Shown here: piece by piece, positions 16,463 to 25,235 of the stretch
Layout of the letters: each line of letters starts with the position of its first letter
Position numbering within the stretch: position 1 is the stretch's first letter
Source: JAHIZC01 sp043813305
GTDB lineage: Bacteria > Omnitrophota > Gorgyraeia > Gygaellales > Profunditerraquicolaceae
NCBI GenBank assembly: GCA_043813305.1
Contig: JBDRLC010000059.1
Span: forward strand, 1-63,617
Direction of reading: 5' to 3'
Length of the DNA stretch: 63,617 nt
The notes under the pieces: generated by a model
What the model saw: the letters and a program-made list of their open reading frames with translations, nothing else
Databases searched by the model: none
Told to the model about the DNA's origin: nothing
Translations under genes and position numbers: made by a program

Positions 16463-17286
16463 CTAACCTTTTTTACGACCCGATCCCCTTCATTGATTCT
16501 GTTTTTCAGATCATCGGTTAGAAAACCTGCTGCAGCCATGGAATCGTGCACCTTTTCAATCTTCACATTTCCTAAATATTTCGTTTTTCGGTAGACCAAA
16601 AATTCATTACCTATGACTACGCCATCCTGAACCCCTAAGTTTATTACTATGAAGTTATAATCTTTATTCACCACTAAGACTTTACCCTCTAATCCCGATG
16701 AAGAAGCCAAAGCAACTTCATCCGGCCTGACATCTTTAACAATCACTGCTTCCGTGCTTTTAGCAGACAGGGACTCTTCCGGGCTGACTATAATCGTACC
16801 CAGTTCAACGCGCCGAGCACTGGATTGTTTTAAATCCTCCAATTTGGCTTCTAGCTCAACTTTCTGGGCAGATAACTCTTCTATCTGTCCTTCTTTATTT
16901 TTTATATCCTCTTGTGCCTGAAATAGTTTAGTCTCTAAATTAACTCTTTCACTCTTCTGTTGATCAAATTCATAACCCAACTCTTCTATCCTGGCCTGCG
17001 CCTCAAGCCTTACTGACTTCTCCGTTTCCATTCTAGCGATAAGAGCCCCAATCTCTTTCTGAGTCTCCTTCATCTGATAGTTTAAAACAGAAACTTTCTT
17101 TTTCGCCTCTTCCAGCTCTGAACGGACCTTTTCATACTTTGTTGTAGTGCCAGTCAGTTCATCCTGCAAAGCCAGGCTATTCTTGTGCTCTTCCTGAAAT
17201 AAATAAAATAAACCTCCAGCTAAGGCCAAAGCAACTATAACTAATATCGTCAGAAGCACTATTGCGACGCCGGCTCTTCTATTCAT
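16459..17286 (-). CDS. Membrane-anchored coiled-coil protein with C-terminal SH3-like beta domain
   Basis: A 275-residue protein: one N-terminal membrane helix (about 8-30), a long coiled coil (about 35-155, heptad-like, Glu/Lys rich) and a C-terminal beta domain (about 185-275). The end resembles the FlgT C-terminal domain or related modules (VINLGVQDGVVIGNEFLVYR, GDRVVKK). The coiled coil probably projects the domain into the periplasm. It precedes aroA with a 4-nt overlap, but no functional link is evident. I do not recognise a named gene; a role in envelope organisation is only a guess. Confidence 0.75.
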   Translation of the reverse strand: MNRRAGVAIVLLTILVIVALALAGGLFYLFQEEHKNSLALQDELTGTTTKYEKVRSELEEAKKKVSVLNYQMKETQKEIGALIARMETEKSVRLEAQARIEELGYEFDQQKSERVNLETKLFQAQEDIKNKEGQIEELSAQKVELEAKLEDLKQSSARRVELGTIIVSPEESLSAKSTEAVIVKDVRPDEVALASSSGLEGKVLVVNKDYNFIVINLGVQDGVVIGNEFLVYRKTKYLGNVKIEKVHDSMAAAGFLTDDLKNRINEGDRVVKKVR

Positions 17287-17321
17287 ATTTTTCCTCCTAT
17301 TTACACTCTAACCCTTGATTT

Positions 17322-17349
17322 AATATATCATCAACAATGTAAAAATCAA
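17322..17349 (-). promoter_or_regulatory. Possible promoter of the coiled-coil gene and aroA
   Basis: TTGATT (17344-17349), a 16-bp spacer and TATATT (17322-17327) on the minus strand, about 35 bp before the ATG. Both boxes deviate from consensus, and the region also forms a CCTTGATTT/AAATCAAGG inverted repeat, so this is tentative. Confidence 0.35.
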
Positions 17350-17391
17350 GGCTTTTTTTTAATAAGCACATAACTTACGGAACTTAAGTAA

Positions 17392-18312
17392 TCATAAGTT
17401 GTTATGGGAATTTAAAAAGTCGGTGAACTCTTCGGGAATCTCGCTGGTAAACTCGACAAATTTTTTTGTCCGTGGATGAATAAAACCAAGATATTTTGCG
17501 TGTAATGCAAGTCGGCTGAATTTCGTATTCCTGCCGTATTTTTTATCACCCAGAATCGGATGCCCAAGATACGCCAGGTGCACCCTTAACTGGTGCGTCC
17601 TTCCGGTATAAGGCTCCAATTCTAGGAAGCTAAAATCTTCGTTTCTTTTCAAGGTGCGGTAATAGGTCTTGGCGTATCTAGTCTTAGGGCCAAAACTCAC
17701 CGACATACGTTCTCTTTTGATCGGGTCTCTTGCGATAGGCAGCTCGATAATATTCTCCTTGAATTCCATTTTTCCTTTGACTATAGCTATGTATTTACGT
17801 TTTATCGAATGATCGGCGAATTGCTCAGCCAGAGATAGATGTGCTTGATTGCTCTTGGCGATTACGATCAAACCGGAAGTATCTTTATCAAGTCTGTGCA
17901 CAATTCCCGGCCTTAACGCACTGACATCGGAAAGGTTCTGAAAATGATACAATAAAGCATTTACCAGTGTGTGCTGATAATTTCCCAGAGCGGCATGAAC
18001 CACTAAGCCAACCTGCTTATTTATAATCGCCACATCATCGTCTTCATAAACGATATCTAAAGCGATATTCTCCGCTAAAAGGCTTCTCTCTTTTTTCTTC
18101 TCAACCTCGACGCAAATTTCATCGCCCGTTTTTACTTTGTGATTGGGCTTCGGCCTTACTGTCCCCTTCAATCTGACTTTTGCGTCCTGGATTAAACTCT
18201 GTATATAAGTCCTTGAGAAACCCAGGTTCTGCTCTTTAAAGTGTTTGAAAAGGTATAGGTCTAAGCGGCAGCCGGAATTCTCTAGCGAGACCTTTAATTT
18301 GTATTCCTGCAT
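17392..18312 (-). CDS. rluD: RluA/RluD-family 23S rRNA pseudouridine synthase
   Basis: A 306-residue pseudouridine synthase with an N-terminal S4 RNA-binding domain (about 10-75) and the RluA-family catalytic motif GIVHRLDKDTSGLIVIAK around residue 140, where the Asp is the nucleophile. A further motif, GRTHQLRVHLAYLGHPILGD, follows. It modifies uridines in 23S rRNA; the exact site cannot be read from sequence, so the D subtype is inferred. Linkage to lspA is the same as in Firmicutes (ylyB). The stop codon falls in a short palindrome containing TAAGTTATG units shared with other repeats here. Confidence 0.9.
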   Translation of the reverse strand: MQEYKLKVSLENSGCRLDLYLFKHFKEQNLGFSRTYIQSLIQDAKVRLKGTVRPKPNHKVKTGDEICVEVEKKKERSLLAENIALDIVYEDDDVAIINKQVGLVVHAALGNYQHTLVNALLYHFQNLSDVSALRPGIVHRLDKDTSGLIVIAKSNQAHLSLAEQFADHSIKRKYIAIVKGKMEFKENIIELPIARDPIKRERMSVSFGPKTRYAKTYYRTLKRNEDFSFLELEPYTGRTHQLRVHLAYLGHPILGDKKYGRNTKFSRLALHAKYLGFIHPRTKKFVEFTSEIPEEFTDFLNSHNNL

Positions 18313-18313
18313 A

Positions 18314-19045
18314 TTATTTTTTTGCTTTTAAGATTAAAAGGGAAACTAGGCAAGAAAAGAGAAACATCGAGATGCTGATGATCTGAAATAAATTAAGGCC
18401 TAAAAAAAATATCCTATGTTCCCCGCGCCAAAACTCGATAAAAAACCTTGCTGTAGAATAGAATAAAATATAAGTTAGGAATATCTGTCCCTGCTTATGC
18501 GGTCTATCCTGAAGGAATCTTAGAGAGATAAAGATCAAGAGTAAAATCAAAGAAGAGTATATTTGTATAGGGACCAGAGGACTCTCGTGTCCCGGGAAAT
18601 AGATGCCGAACCTGGAAGGAATACCGTAGCAGCAGCCATTGAGTAGACAACCGATCCTGCCGATTGCTTGCCCCAGCGCAATAAAGGGAATGATTAAATC
18701 CAGAACTTTAAAAATTTGCAGTTTCTTCTTTTTGATATATAAAATTGCAACCACAACACCTGAAATCAATCCGCCGAACCAGGATAAGCCTCCCCGCTGC
18801 AGCATGATCATCTCTAAAGGAGAAGCCAAATAATATTTTAAATTTTCGATCACATAGAATAATCGCGCACCGGCGATACCGGCAACAAAGGCAAAAAATA
18901 AAGTATTAAAAACGATCTCCTCATCGATGCCCTCTTTCCCGGATTGGATCCTGATTAAGCTTGAAGCTACGATAAAAGCTACGACCAGCATTAACCCGTA
19001 AGAATAAACTGTCAGCGGCCCGATTCTGCAGATTTCAGGATACAC
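18314..19045 (-). CDS. lgt: Prolipoprotein diacylglyceryl transferase
   Basis: A 243-residue polytopic enzyme that transfers diacylglycerol from phosphatidylglycerol to the lipobox cysteine of prolipoproteins. The Lgt signature GQAIGRIGCLLNGCCYG is present around residue 127, with the N-terminal PEICRIGPLTVYSYGLML and seven hydrophobic stretches. It overlaps lspA by 11 bp, so the first two steps of lipoprotein maturation are encoded together. The length is slightly below that of proteobacterial Lgt, as in many Gram-positives. Confidence 0.95.
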   Translation of the reverse strand: MYPEICRIGPLTVYSYGLMLVVAFIVASSLIRIQSGKEGIDEEIVFNTLFFAFVAGIAGARLFYVIENLKYYLASPLEMIMLQRGGLSWFGGLISGVVVAILYIKKKKLQIFKVLDLIIPFIALGQAIGRIGCLLNGCCYGIPSRFGIYFPGHESPLVPIQIYSSLILLLIFISLRFLQDRPHKQGQIFLTYILFYSTARFFIEFWRGEHRIFFLGLNLFQIISISMFLFSCLVSLLILKAKK

Positions 19046-19472
19046 GGCTAACCTTCCTGAGTATAGAAAACCCCAATAGTATCGCTCCTATGGTGATTGC
19101 GCTATCCGCTATATTAAACACCGGCCAGATACGAAAATCAAGAAAGTCTATAACATAGCCTAAGCGAACCCGATCAACAAGATTACCTAAAGCCCCTCCT
19201 AAAATCAGGCTTAAAGCCAGGCTATAGAACCTGCCCTCTTTGTTCTTGCGTATATTCGCATAGATCAAAAAAACAGCAAACAGGGAAGTAAAGATAAATA
19301 AAGGTACTTGATTTTTTAAAATCCCGAAAGCTGCTCCGGTATTATGAGTTAGTGTGATATGAAAAATCCCTTTCAGCACCGGCAGGGATTCGTGGTGCAC
19401 AAAATTTTTTATAATTAGTAATTTTGTTGATTGATCCAGTAAAAGGATAGTTAATACGATGATATAGATCAT
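19035..19472 (-). CDS. lspA: Lipoprotein signal peptidase (signal peptidase II)
   Basis: A 145-residue membrane aspartic protease that removes the signal peptide from lipidated prolipoproteins. It has four hydrophobic segments and the two catalytic-Asp regions: GNLVDRVRLGYVIDFLDF and NIADSAITIG, plus the conserved NTGAAFG. It lies between the dksA-like gene and lgt, a natural pairing since Lgt acts first on the same substrates. Confidence 0.95.
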   Translation of the reverse strand: MIYIIVLTILLLDQSTKLLIIKNFVHHESLPVLKGIFHITLTHNTGAAFGILKNQVPLFIFTSLFAVFLIYANIRKNKEGRFYSLALSLILGGALGNLVDRVRLGYVIDFLDFRIWPVFNIADSAITIGAILLGFSILRKVSRVS

Positions 19473-19475
19473 CGT

Positions 19476-19943
19476 TTAAGGAAGATTATTTTTTTCCTTC
19501 TTTTCCTGGCATTTGACGCAGAGGCGGGCCTGAGGGACTGCTTTTAACCTAATCTTTGCAATAACGCATTTACAATCTTCGCAGATACCAAAAGTGCCCT
19601 CTTCCATTTTTTTTAAAGCGTCATCTAACTCGAATAAAACCTGGCGTTCGTGAGCTGCTATTCCCAGCGAGAATTCTCTATCATAAGTATCTGTGGCCAC
19701 GTCCGCCATATGATAGGTATAACCGGAGATGTCTCCGCAAGCCTCCTTCTGGGATTTCTTTAAGGTATCCTCGGTTATATGCTTTAATTCATCGAGGATC
19801 TGCTCTTTTCTTTTTAAAATCAATTTCTTAAATATCACTACCTCTTTTTTATTTAGTTTCTTTTTTCCCGATTTTACCGCTCTCTTTAATGTCGTTTCGG
19901 GATCTCGACACTTTTCGTTTTTAATTTTCATTTTTCGGGACAA
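19476..19943 (-). CDS. DksA/TraR-family zinc-finger protein
   Basis: A 155-residue protein with an N-terminal basic segment, a helical coiled-coil region (residues 40-115) and a C-terminal C4 zinc finger (CEDC...CVKC). DksA-type proteins bind in the secondary channel of RNA polymerase and modify transcription with ppGpp. The TTG start at 19943 has an AGGAG site seven bases upstream; an ATG four codons later is an alternative. The gene sits between ileS and lspA, where Firmicutes keep the related ylyA gene. True DksA function is not proven, so I give no symbol. Confidence 0.85.
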   Translation of the reverse strand: MSRKMKIKNEKCRDPETTLKRAVKSGKKKLNKKEVVIFKKLILKRKEQILDELKHITEDTLKKSQKEACGDISGYTYHMADVATDTYDREFSLGIAAHERQVLFELDDALKKMEEGTFGICEDCKCVIAKIRLKAVPQARLCVKCQEKKEKNNLP

Positions 19944-19947
19944 TTGC

Positions 19948-22797
19948 CTACTCCTCTCTTAAAGCCTCAAAGCATTTCAGGCAGATCAAAGGGTGATCCT
20001 TTGAGCTACCCACGCTCTTGCTGTAATTCCAGCAGCGCACACATTTTTCGCCTTTCGCTTTTTCGACTCTGATCGCAATCTCTGAAAAAATAACACTTTT
20101 AACCCCTGCATCAAGGTTGACTTTTTTTGCTATACTTACTTCGGAAACCTTTAATATCTCACAAAGTTCATCCTCTAAGCTTCTTAAATACTTATAACGA
20201 AAATCATCATTTGTCAACAAGTTTATTTGCGCATCAAAGGGACTACCGATATTACCACGGCTCCGCTCCTCTTCCAAGAGTTTTGAGATCTCCGGTATCA
20301 ATTTAAAGATCAGTTCTAATTCAGCGTTTATATTATCTCCTGCACAGGCAAGATCGACTTTCGGCCACTCTAAAAGATGTACGCTAGAACCAGCTGATTT
20401 TTCTTCAGCCGGCATATGTTTATACGTCTCTTCGGCTGTAAATGAAAGAATTGGAGCCATCAATCTAACCAAAACGGTAACAATCCCATAGATCGCTGTC
20501 TGCGCCGCACGCCTTTGGATTGAATGCGCCGCATAGGTATAAAGCCTCCCTTTAACCATATCCAGATAGTACATCGAAAGGTCTTCGTTGCAAAAATCAT
20601 AGATATTCTTATAGGCCTTATGAAACTGGAAATTTTCATAAGCCTCAGTCGTCGACTTTATCGCTTCCTGCAATCTAACCAATATCCATCGGTCTATTTT
20701 CTTCAGACTCCCATATTCTATTTTGTGCTCCCGAGGATTAAAATCATAAAGGTTGCTTAAGATGAATCTTAAGGTATTCCTAATCTTACGGTATGCTTCA
20801 CAGAGCCGGGAAATGATCACCTCGGATATACGGATATCTTCGTTATAATCACTGGAGGCAACCCATAACCTTAAAATGTCGGCTCCGTAATCCTTGATCA
20901 TCTCAAGCGGAGATATCACATTACCCAAAGACTTTGACATCTTCCTTCCTTTACCGTCAACCACAAAACCGTGAGTGAGCACTGTTTCAAAAGGGGGCAT
21001 TCCGTCAATGCACATTGAAGTAATCAATGAAGACTGAAACCAACCCCGATGCTGATCTGATCCCTCAAGATACAAAGCACAGGGAATCTTCCTGCCCAGG
21101 TCAGCTCTTTTTTTTAATACTGCCTGATGGCTCACTCCGGAATCAAACCAAACATCTAAAATATCAGATCCTTTAATGAATTTGTCATTTTTACAATTCG
21201 CACAAATAAAATCCTCAGGAATAAAATCCTTCGCCTCCCGCTTAAACCAACTATCCGTACCTTCGGCGGCAACGAAATCAGCAAACTTATCTATTACTCT
21301 CGGATCCAAGATCTCCTGATTACATTTATCGCAGACTACAGCCGGAATAGGCACACCCCAATATCTCTGACGCGAGAGACACCAATCCGGCCTTAGTTCG
21401 ACCATCAAAGCAATCCTCTCTTCTCCCGACGCAGGGACCCACTTCACCTTCTTCCCCACCGCCTCCAGCACCTTCCTGCGTAAATCCTTATGGTCGATAT
21501 TTAAAAACCACTGTTTGGTCGCCCGGAATATCACCGGGTTCTTACATCTCCAGCAATGAGGATAAGAATGCTGCAGTTCGGAATCAAAAAGTAAAGAGTC
21601 CTCTTTTTTGAGTTTTTCAATAATCGCTTTGTTCGCCTTCAAAACATTCAATCCCTTGAATTCTTTGGCGCTAGAATCGAAGTTACCCTTTGAGTCAACC
21701 GGCATGACTATCTCTAATTTATATTTAACTGCAGTTAAATAATCTTCATTTCCGTGTCCGGGAGCCGTATGCACCAAGCCGGTCCCCTCATCTGAGGACA
21801 CGTAATCCGCGCCAACCACCTTCCCCTCCCTCAAACCAAAAGGATGAAGGTAATCTAATCCCTCCAGATCCTTACCCTTGATTTCTTTAATCAGTTCATA
21901 TTTTTCAATGCTGATCGCAGCTAAAGTCTGAGTTAATAGTTCCTTGGCTATGACTAGATTGCCATTATCCGTTTTGATAAAAGAATAGATAAAATTCGGA
22001 TGCACGGCAACCGCAACATTGGCGATCAATGTCCAGGGAGTCGTCGTCCAAATCACCAAAAATGCTGGATGCGCGATACTAGATACTTGATTCTCATCAG
22101 AACCAGGATCGAGGATCGAGGATCGAGGATCCACTTGAAATTTAACATATATTGAGGGTGAAATATGATTTTCGTATTCAACCTCTGCCTCAGCCAGAGC
22201 AGTCTCACAAATAAAGCACCAGTTGACCGGTTTTAATCCATGATAGAGAAAATTATTCCTAGATAACTCAGCGAAAGATCTTACGATCGTCTCTTCATAA
22301 CGAGAATCCAAAGTTAAATAAGGATCTTCCCAATCGCCGAATACTCCCAGCCTCTTGAATTGCTCTTTCTGTATACCTACGAACCTCAATGCATACTGGT
22401 GGGCTTTCTTGCGGAATTCAGACTGACTAATCTGATATTTATTAATCCCTAATTCTTTAAAAAGCTGGTGTTCAACCGGCAGCCCGTGACAATCCCACCC
22501 GGGTACGAAAGGAGAATCAAATCCCTGCATACTCCGGTATTTTACCACTATATCCTTGAGGGTCTTGTTTAAAACATGTCCCAGATGGATATCTCCGTTC
22601 GCATAGGGCGGGCCGTCATGCAAGATATAGAGAGGCTTTTTCTCGGACTTCTTTCGGATAAGTTTATAGATATCCTGCTTCAGCCAATCTTCAAGAAGCG
22701 CCGGTTCCCTCAAAGGGAGATTCGCCTTCATCGGGAATTCTGTTTTAGGCAAATTCAGTGTAGATTTATAATCTGATTTATTTGATATATTTTTCAA
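19948..22797 (-). CDS. ileS: Isoleucyl-tRNA synthetase
   Basis: A 949-residue class I synthetase that charges tRNA-Ile. It has the HIGH motif as HLGH in PPYANGDIHLGHVLNK near residue 72, KMSKS near 617, the editing-domain WTTTPWTL, an anticodon-binding domain and a C-terminal zinc site (CVRCWNY...CLKCF). Around residues 221-241, within the editing-domain region just before that WTTTPWTL, there is an extra segment encoded by a tandem GGATCCTCGATCC repeat and an ATCAAGTATCTAG repeat. It keeps the frame and looks like an in-frame repeat insertion. The gene overlaps mtnP by 20 bp. Confidence 0.97.
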   Translation of the reverse strand: MKNISNKSDYKSTLNLPKTEFPMKANLPLREPALLEDWLKQDIYKLIRKKSEKKPLYILHDGPPYANGDIHLGHVLNKTLKDIVVKYRSMQGFDSPFVPGWDCHGLPVEHQLFKELGINKYQISQSEFRKKAHQYALRFVGIQKEQFKRLGVFGDWEDPYLTLDSRYEETIVRSFAELSRNNFLYHGLKPVNWCFICETALAEAEVEYENHISPSIYVKFQVDPRSSILDPGSDENQVSSIAHPAFLVIWTTTPWTLIANVAVAVHPNFIYSFIKTDNGNLVIAKELLTQTLAAISIEKYELIKEIKGKDLEGLDYLHPFGLREGKVVGADYVSSDEGTGLVHTAPGHGNEDYLTAVKYKLEIVMPVDSKGNFDSSAKEFKGLNVLKANKAIIEKLKKEDSLLFDSELQHSYPHCWRCKNPVIFRATKQWFLNIDHKDLRRKVLEAVGKKVKWVPASGEERIALMVELRPDWCLSRQRYWGVPIPAVVCDKCNQEILDPRVIDKFADFVAAEGTDSWFKREAKDFIPEDFICANCKNDKFIKGSDILDVWFDSGVSHQAVLKKRADLGRKIPCALYLEGSDQHRGWFQSSLITSMCIDGMPPFETVLTHGFVVDGKGRKMSKSLGNVISPLEMIKDYGADILRLWVASSDYNEDIRISEVIISRLCEAYRKIRNTLRFILSNLYDFNPREHKIEYGSLKKIDRWILVRLQEAIKSTTEAYENFQFHKAYKNIYDFCNEDLSMYYLDMVKGRLYTYAAHSIQRRAAQTAIYGIVTVLVRLMAPILSFTAEETYKHMPAEEKSAGSSVHLLEWPKVDLACAGDNINAELELIFKLIPEISKLLEEERSRGNIGSPFDAQINLLTNDDFRYKYLRSLEDELCEILKVSEVSIAKKVNLDAGVKSVIFSEIAIRVEKAKGEKCVRCWNYSKSVGSSKDHPLICLKCFEALREE
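22074..22135. repeat. In-frame repeat insertion within ileS
   Basis: Two abutting low-complexity blocks: ACTAGATACTTGATTCTCAT (from 22078) and a GATCGAG-type tandem (CAGGATCGAGGATCGAGGAT..., about 22104-22133). On the coding strand they read as VSS and DPRSSILDP. The first block matches the block at 24577-24614 in yggS. The length keeps the ileS frame. Confidence 0.75.
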
Positions 22798-23638
22798 TGA
22801 TTACTCCAAGTTTCTTCTTAATTTTATCCGGTATTGACTTCCTCTCGGTCATGATCGCATATTTAAGAGTATCAGCACAAGAGCAACTTCGACGCTGCGG
22901 GATATTTCTGATTACCTCGCAAAGTATCTTTTTGGCGTTATCTATATTCTTATTCAGGTTCTCAATCACCATATCTATAGTTACGGATTCATGCTCAGGA
23001 TGCCAGCAGTCAAAATCAGTCACGCAGGCAAGGGTAGAATAACAAATTTCTGCCTCCCTGGATAATTTTGCTTCCGCCATATTAGTCATACCAATCACAT
23101 CCATCCCCCAGCTGCGATAAAGTTTTGACTCGGCCAATGTGGAGAATGCCGGGCCCTCCATGTTTATATATGTACCTTTATTATGCATCTTTAATTTAAG
23201 ATCAGCGCCTGCCCGATAGAGTATTTGGCTTAACTCCTTGCATATCGGATGCGCAAACATAATATGCGCCACAACGCCATCCTCAAAGAAAGTCATTCTT
23301 CTTGCCTGATTAGTCCGATCGACGAATTGGTCCACAACTACAAAATCCTGAGGCTTCAGCTCTTCCTTGAGGCTGCCGCAGGCCGTAACAGAAATTAATC
23401 TCTCTACACCCAACTTCTTCATGCCGTAAATATTAGCCCGGTAATTTATCTGGCTAGGAGAAATCCTATGCCCTACCCCATGACGGGGAAGAAAAACTAC
23501 CTCCTTACCTTCTAGGTTGCCGATAATGTATTTATCCGATGGTTCTCCGAAAGGCGTATCTATAGCCGCCTCTTTCACGACTTTAATCCCGTCGATTTTA
23601 TAGAGTCCGCTTCCTCCGATAATTCCTATGCTGGGCAT
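22778..23638 (-). CDS. mtnP: S-methyl-5'-thioadenosine phosphorylase
   Basis: A 286-residue nucleoside phosphorylase that splits 5'-methylthioadenosine into adenine and methylthioribose-1-phosphate, salvaging the by-product of polyamine synthesis. Family motifs are IGIIGGSGLY at the start, LPRHGVGHRISPSQINYRAN, MEGPAFSTLAES and the specificity region GMTNMAEAKLSREAEICY. The C-terminal extension with RSCSCADTL is typical of MtnP rather than purine nucleoside phosphorylase. It overlaps ileS at its 3' end and lies 3 bp from proC. Confidence 0.93.
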   Translation of the reverse strand: MPSIGIIGGSGLYKIDGIKVVKEAAIDTPFGEPSDKYIIGNLEGKEVVFLPRHGVGHRISPSQINYRANIYGMKKLGVERLISVTACGSLKEELKPQDFVVVDQFVDRTNQARRMTFFEDGVVAHIMFAHPICKELSQILYRAGADLKLKMHNKGTYINMEGPAFSTLAESKLYRSWGMDVIGMTNMAEAKLSREAEICYSTLACVTDFDCWHPEHESVTIDMVIENLNKNIDNAKKILCEVIRNIPQRRSCSCADTLKYAIMTERKSIPDKIKKKLGVIIEKYIK

Positions 23639-23641
23639 TTT

Positions 23642-24478
23642 CTACTCCTTTTTAGATAGGTCCTGAGCACGCTGCTTTGCGGCTATCACGGCATCGGTTA
23701 GGTTTGCAATATCATTCTTTAATATCTTCAAACCTGCTTCAGTAGTGCCTCCAGGGGAAGCAACTTGTTTACATAGCGCATTTGCAGATAAATCTGTAGT
23801 GCTGATTAATGCCACGCTTCCGGCGGTTGTTCCCGAAGCCAGAACCCGTGCTTCTTTGGCGTTAAAACCGACTCTCTTAGCTGCCTGCTCAAGGCGGGGC
23901 AGATAAACTTTATCTGCATAATCCGTTATTTCACTTTTTTCTTTATCCTGAATCAGGCTAAAGAAGAACCCGGGACCGCTTCCTGAAACCGCGGTTGCGG
24001 CATTAATCATCTTCTCGTTTATAACCAGGGTTTCGCCTAATTTCTTAAATAATTCTTCGGCAAGGCTTAAATCCTTACTCTTAGCGCTCTCGCCTTTAGA
24101 TAAACAGGTCATCCCCTTGCCTATAGCGACCGGAAGATTAGGCATCACCCTAATAATCCTTGCGCCCTTCAGCTTCTCTCCAATAAAAGCCGTGGTTATT
24201 CCGGCTGCTATAGAAATAATCAATTTCTCATTCGAAAAATCAGAGATCTCCGCTAATGCCTGAATAAAATCCTGAGGCTTGACGGCTACTATTGCCGTCT
24301 CAACGGATTTAATCAGATATACGCTGCTGGAAGCTATTTGAATGCCGACGGCGCCATCAGTCTTTGCTTTATCTTTATCAAAAACGAAAACTTTATAATC
24401 CGGGATTAAACCTCTGGCAATAGCCGAGCCCATATTTCCGAACCCGATCAGTCCGATTATCTTTCTCGTCTCTTGCAT
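23642..24478 (-). CDS. proC: Pyrroline-5-carboxylate reductase
   Basis: A 278-residue NAD(P)H-dependent enzyme for the last step of proline synthesis. The N-terminal Rossmann motif is GLIGFGNMGSAIARGL, followed by RVMPNLPVAIGKGMTCL, and the C-terminal dimerisation and catalytic region has AVSGSGPGFFF and VASPGGTTEAGL. Placement after yggS is conserved in many bacteria. Length is normal. Confidence 0.95.
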   Translation of the reverse strand: MQETRKIIGLIGFGNMGSAIARGLIPDYKVFVFDKDKAKTDGAVGIQIASSSVYLIKSVETAIVAVKPQDFIQALAEISDFSNEKLIISIAAGITTAFIGEKLKGARIIRVMPNLPVAIGKGMTCLSKGESAKSKDLSLAEELFKKLGETLVINEKMINAATAVSGSGPGFFFSLIQDKEKSEITDYADKVYLPRLEQAAKRVGFNAKEARVLASGTTAGSVALISTTDLSANALCKQVASPGGTTEAGLKILKNDIANLTDAVIAAKQRAQDLSKKE

Positions 24479-24490
24479 ATTACCTCTGTT

Positions 24491-25180
24491 TTATTCAAAT
24501 ATCGCTCTGCCTAATCTGACTATATCCGCGCCTTCTTCGATCGCCGCTTCAAAATCGTCGCTCATACCCATGGATAAAACTTGATGCTTGATGCTAGATA
24601 CTTGATGCTCGTTAATTCTATCTCTAATTTCTCTTAACATCCTAAAATATGGTTTAGTTTTTTCTGGATTATCTACAATAGGAGCAACGGTCATTAAACC
24701 TTTTATAGACAAGTTTTTCAAACTAGCCATATCTTTAACAACCTCTATCGCCTCCTGAGGTTTAAAGCCGTACTTGAAAGCTTCGCCGGAAGCATTGATT
24801 TCGATTAATACATCCTGGATTTTATCGATCTTCTTTGCCTGTTTATCGATTTCTTCGGCTAACTTTAAACTATCTACCGAATGAATCAGATCAAAAAGCT
24901 TCACAGCATCCTTTACCTTGTTGCTCTGCAGATGGCCAACCATGTGCCACTTTAGTCGTAACTCGTAACTTATAACTCGTAACTCGTCAAACTTTACCAG
25001 GGCTTCTTGGACCCTGTTTTCACCGATATCGCTGATACCTGCCTCTACCGCCTCTTTGATTTGTTCGGCAGTACGATTTTTAGCTACGGCAACTATGGTT
25101 ATAGACTCCACCTCACGGTTTATTTTAGAGCATACTCGGGCAATTCGCTCTTTTATCCTGTTTAAATTAGCTTTAACCAT
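24491..25180 (-). CDS. yggS: YggS/PROSC-family pyridoxal-phosphate homeostasis protein
   Basis: A 229-residue PLP-binding TIM-barrel protein of the alanine-racemase-N family, thought to manage free PLP. The PLP lysine lies in VAVAKNRTAEQIKEAV (Lys near 34), and the phosphate-binding SMGMSDDFEAAIEEGADIVR is near the C-terminus. Two segments not expected in the family are encoded by repeats: about residues 64-75 (ELRVISYELR) and 189-201 (HQVSSIKHQV). Both keep the frame and fall in surface loops by position. The usual ENRVQEA and WHMVGHLQSNKVK motifs flank the first insertion. It is the first gene of a long operon. Confidence 0.93.
   Translation of the reverse strand: MVKANLNRIKERIARVCSKINREVESITIVAVAKNRTAEQIKEAVEAGISDIGENRVQEALVKFDELRVISYELRLKWHMVGHLQSNKVKDAVKLFDLIHSVDSLKLAEEIDKQAKKIDKIQDVLIEINASGEAFKYGFKPQEAIEVVKDMASLKNLSIKGLMTVAPIVDNPEKTKPYFRMLREIRDRINEHQVSSIKHQVLSMGMSDDFEAAIEEGADIVRLGRAIFE
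24577..24614. repeat. In-frame ATCAAGTATCTAGCATC repeat within yggS
   Basis: On the coding strand three variants of ATCAAG(T/C)ATC follow one another and read HQVSSIKHQV. The central unit CATCAAGTATCTAG is shared with the ileS insertion at 22078-22096. It lies just upstream of the conserved SMGMSDD motif. Confidence 0.75.
24957..24990. repeat. In-frame GTAACTCGTAACT repeat within yggS
   Basis: GTCGTAACTCGTAACTTATA and following bases are the same units that form the intergenic fold-back repeats at 3805, 5667 and 39901. On the coding strand they read ELRVISYELR. Only one arm is present here, so it cannot fold back on itself as the intergenic copies can. Confidence 0.8.
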
Positions 25181-25197
25181 AATTAATTAGCGATTAT

Positions 25198-25225
25198 ATT
25201 ATACACGATAAAAATCTCGGGTCAA
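25198..25225 (-). promoter_or_regulatory. Promoter of the yggS-proC-mtnP-ileS-dksA-lspA-lgt-rluD operon
   Basis: TTGACC (25220-25225), a 16-bp spacer and TATAAT (25198-25203) on the minus strand. Predicted start near 25191, only about ten bases before the yggS ATG, which has no clear ribosome binding site. Confidence 0.75.
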
Positions 25226-25235
25226 TTAATTAAAA

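Noticed and set aside
17310..17358. Plus-strand terminator (CCTTGATTT/AAATCAAGG followed by T8)
   Set aside because: No plus-strand gene lies upstream that would need it; the T run and palindrome may be chance or part of the minus-strand promoter.
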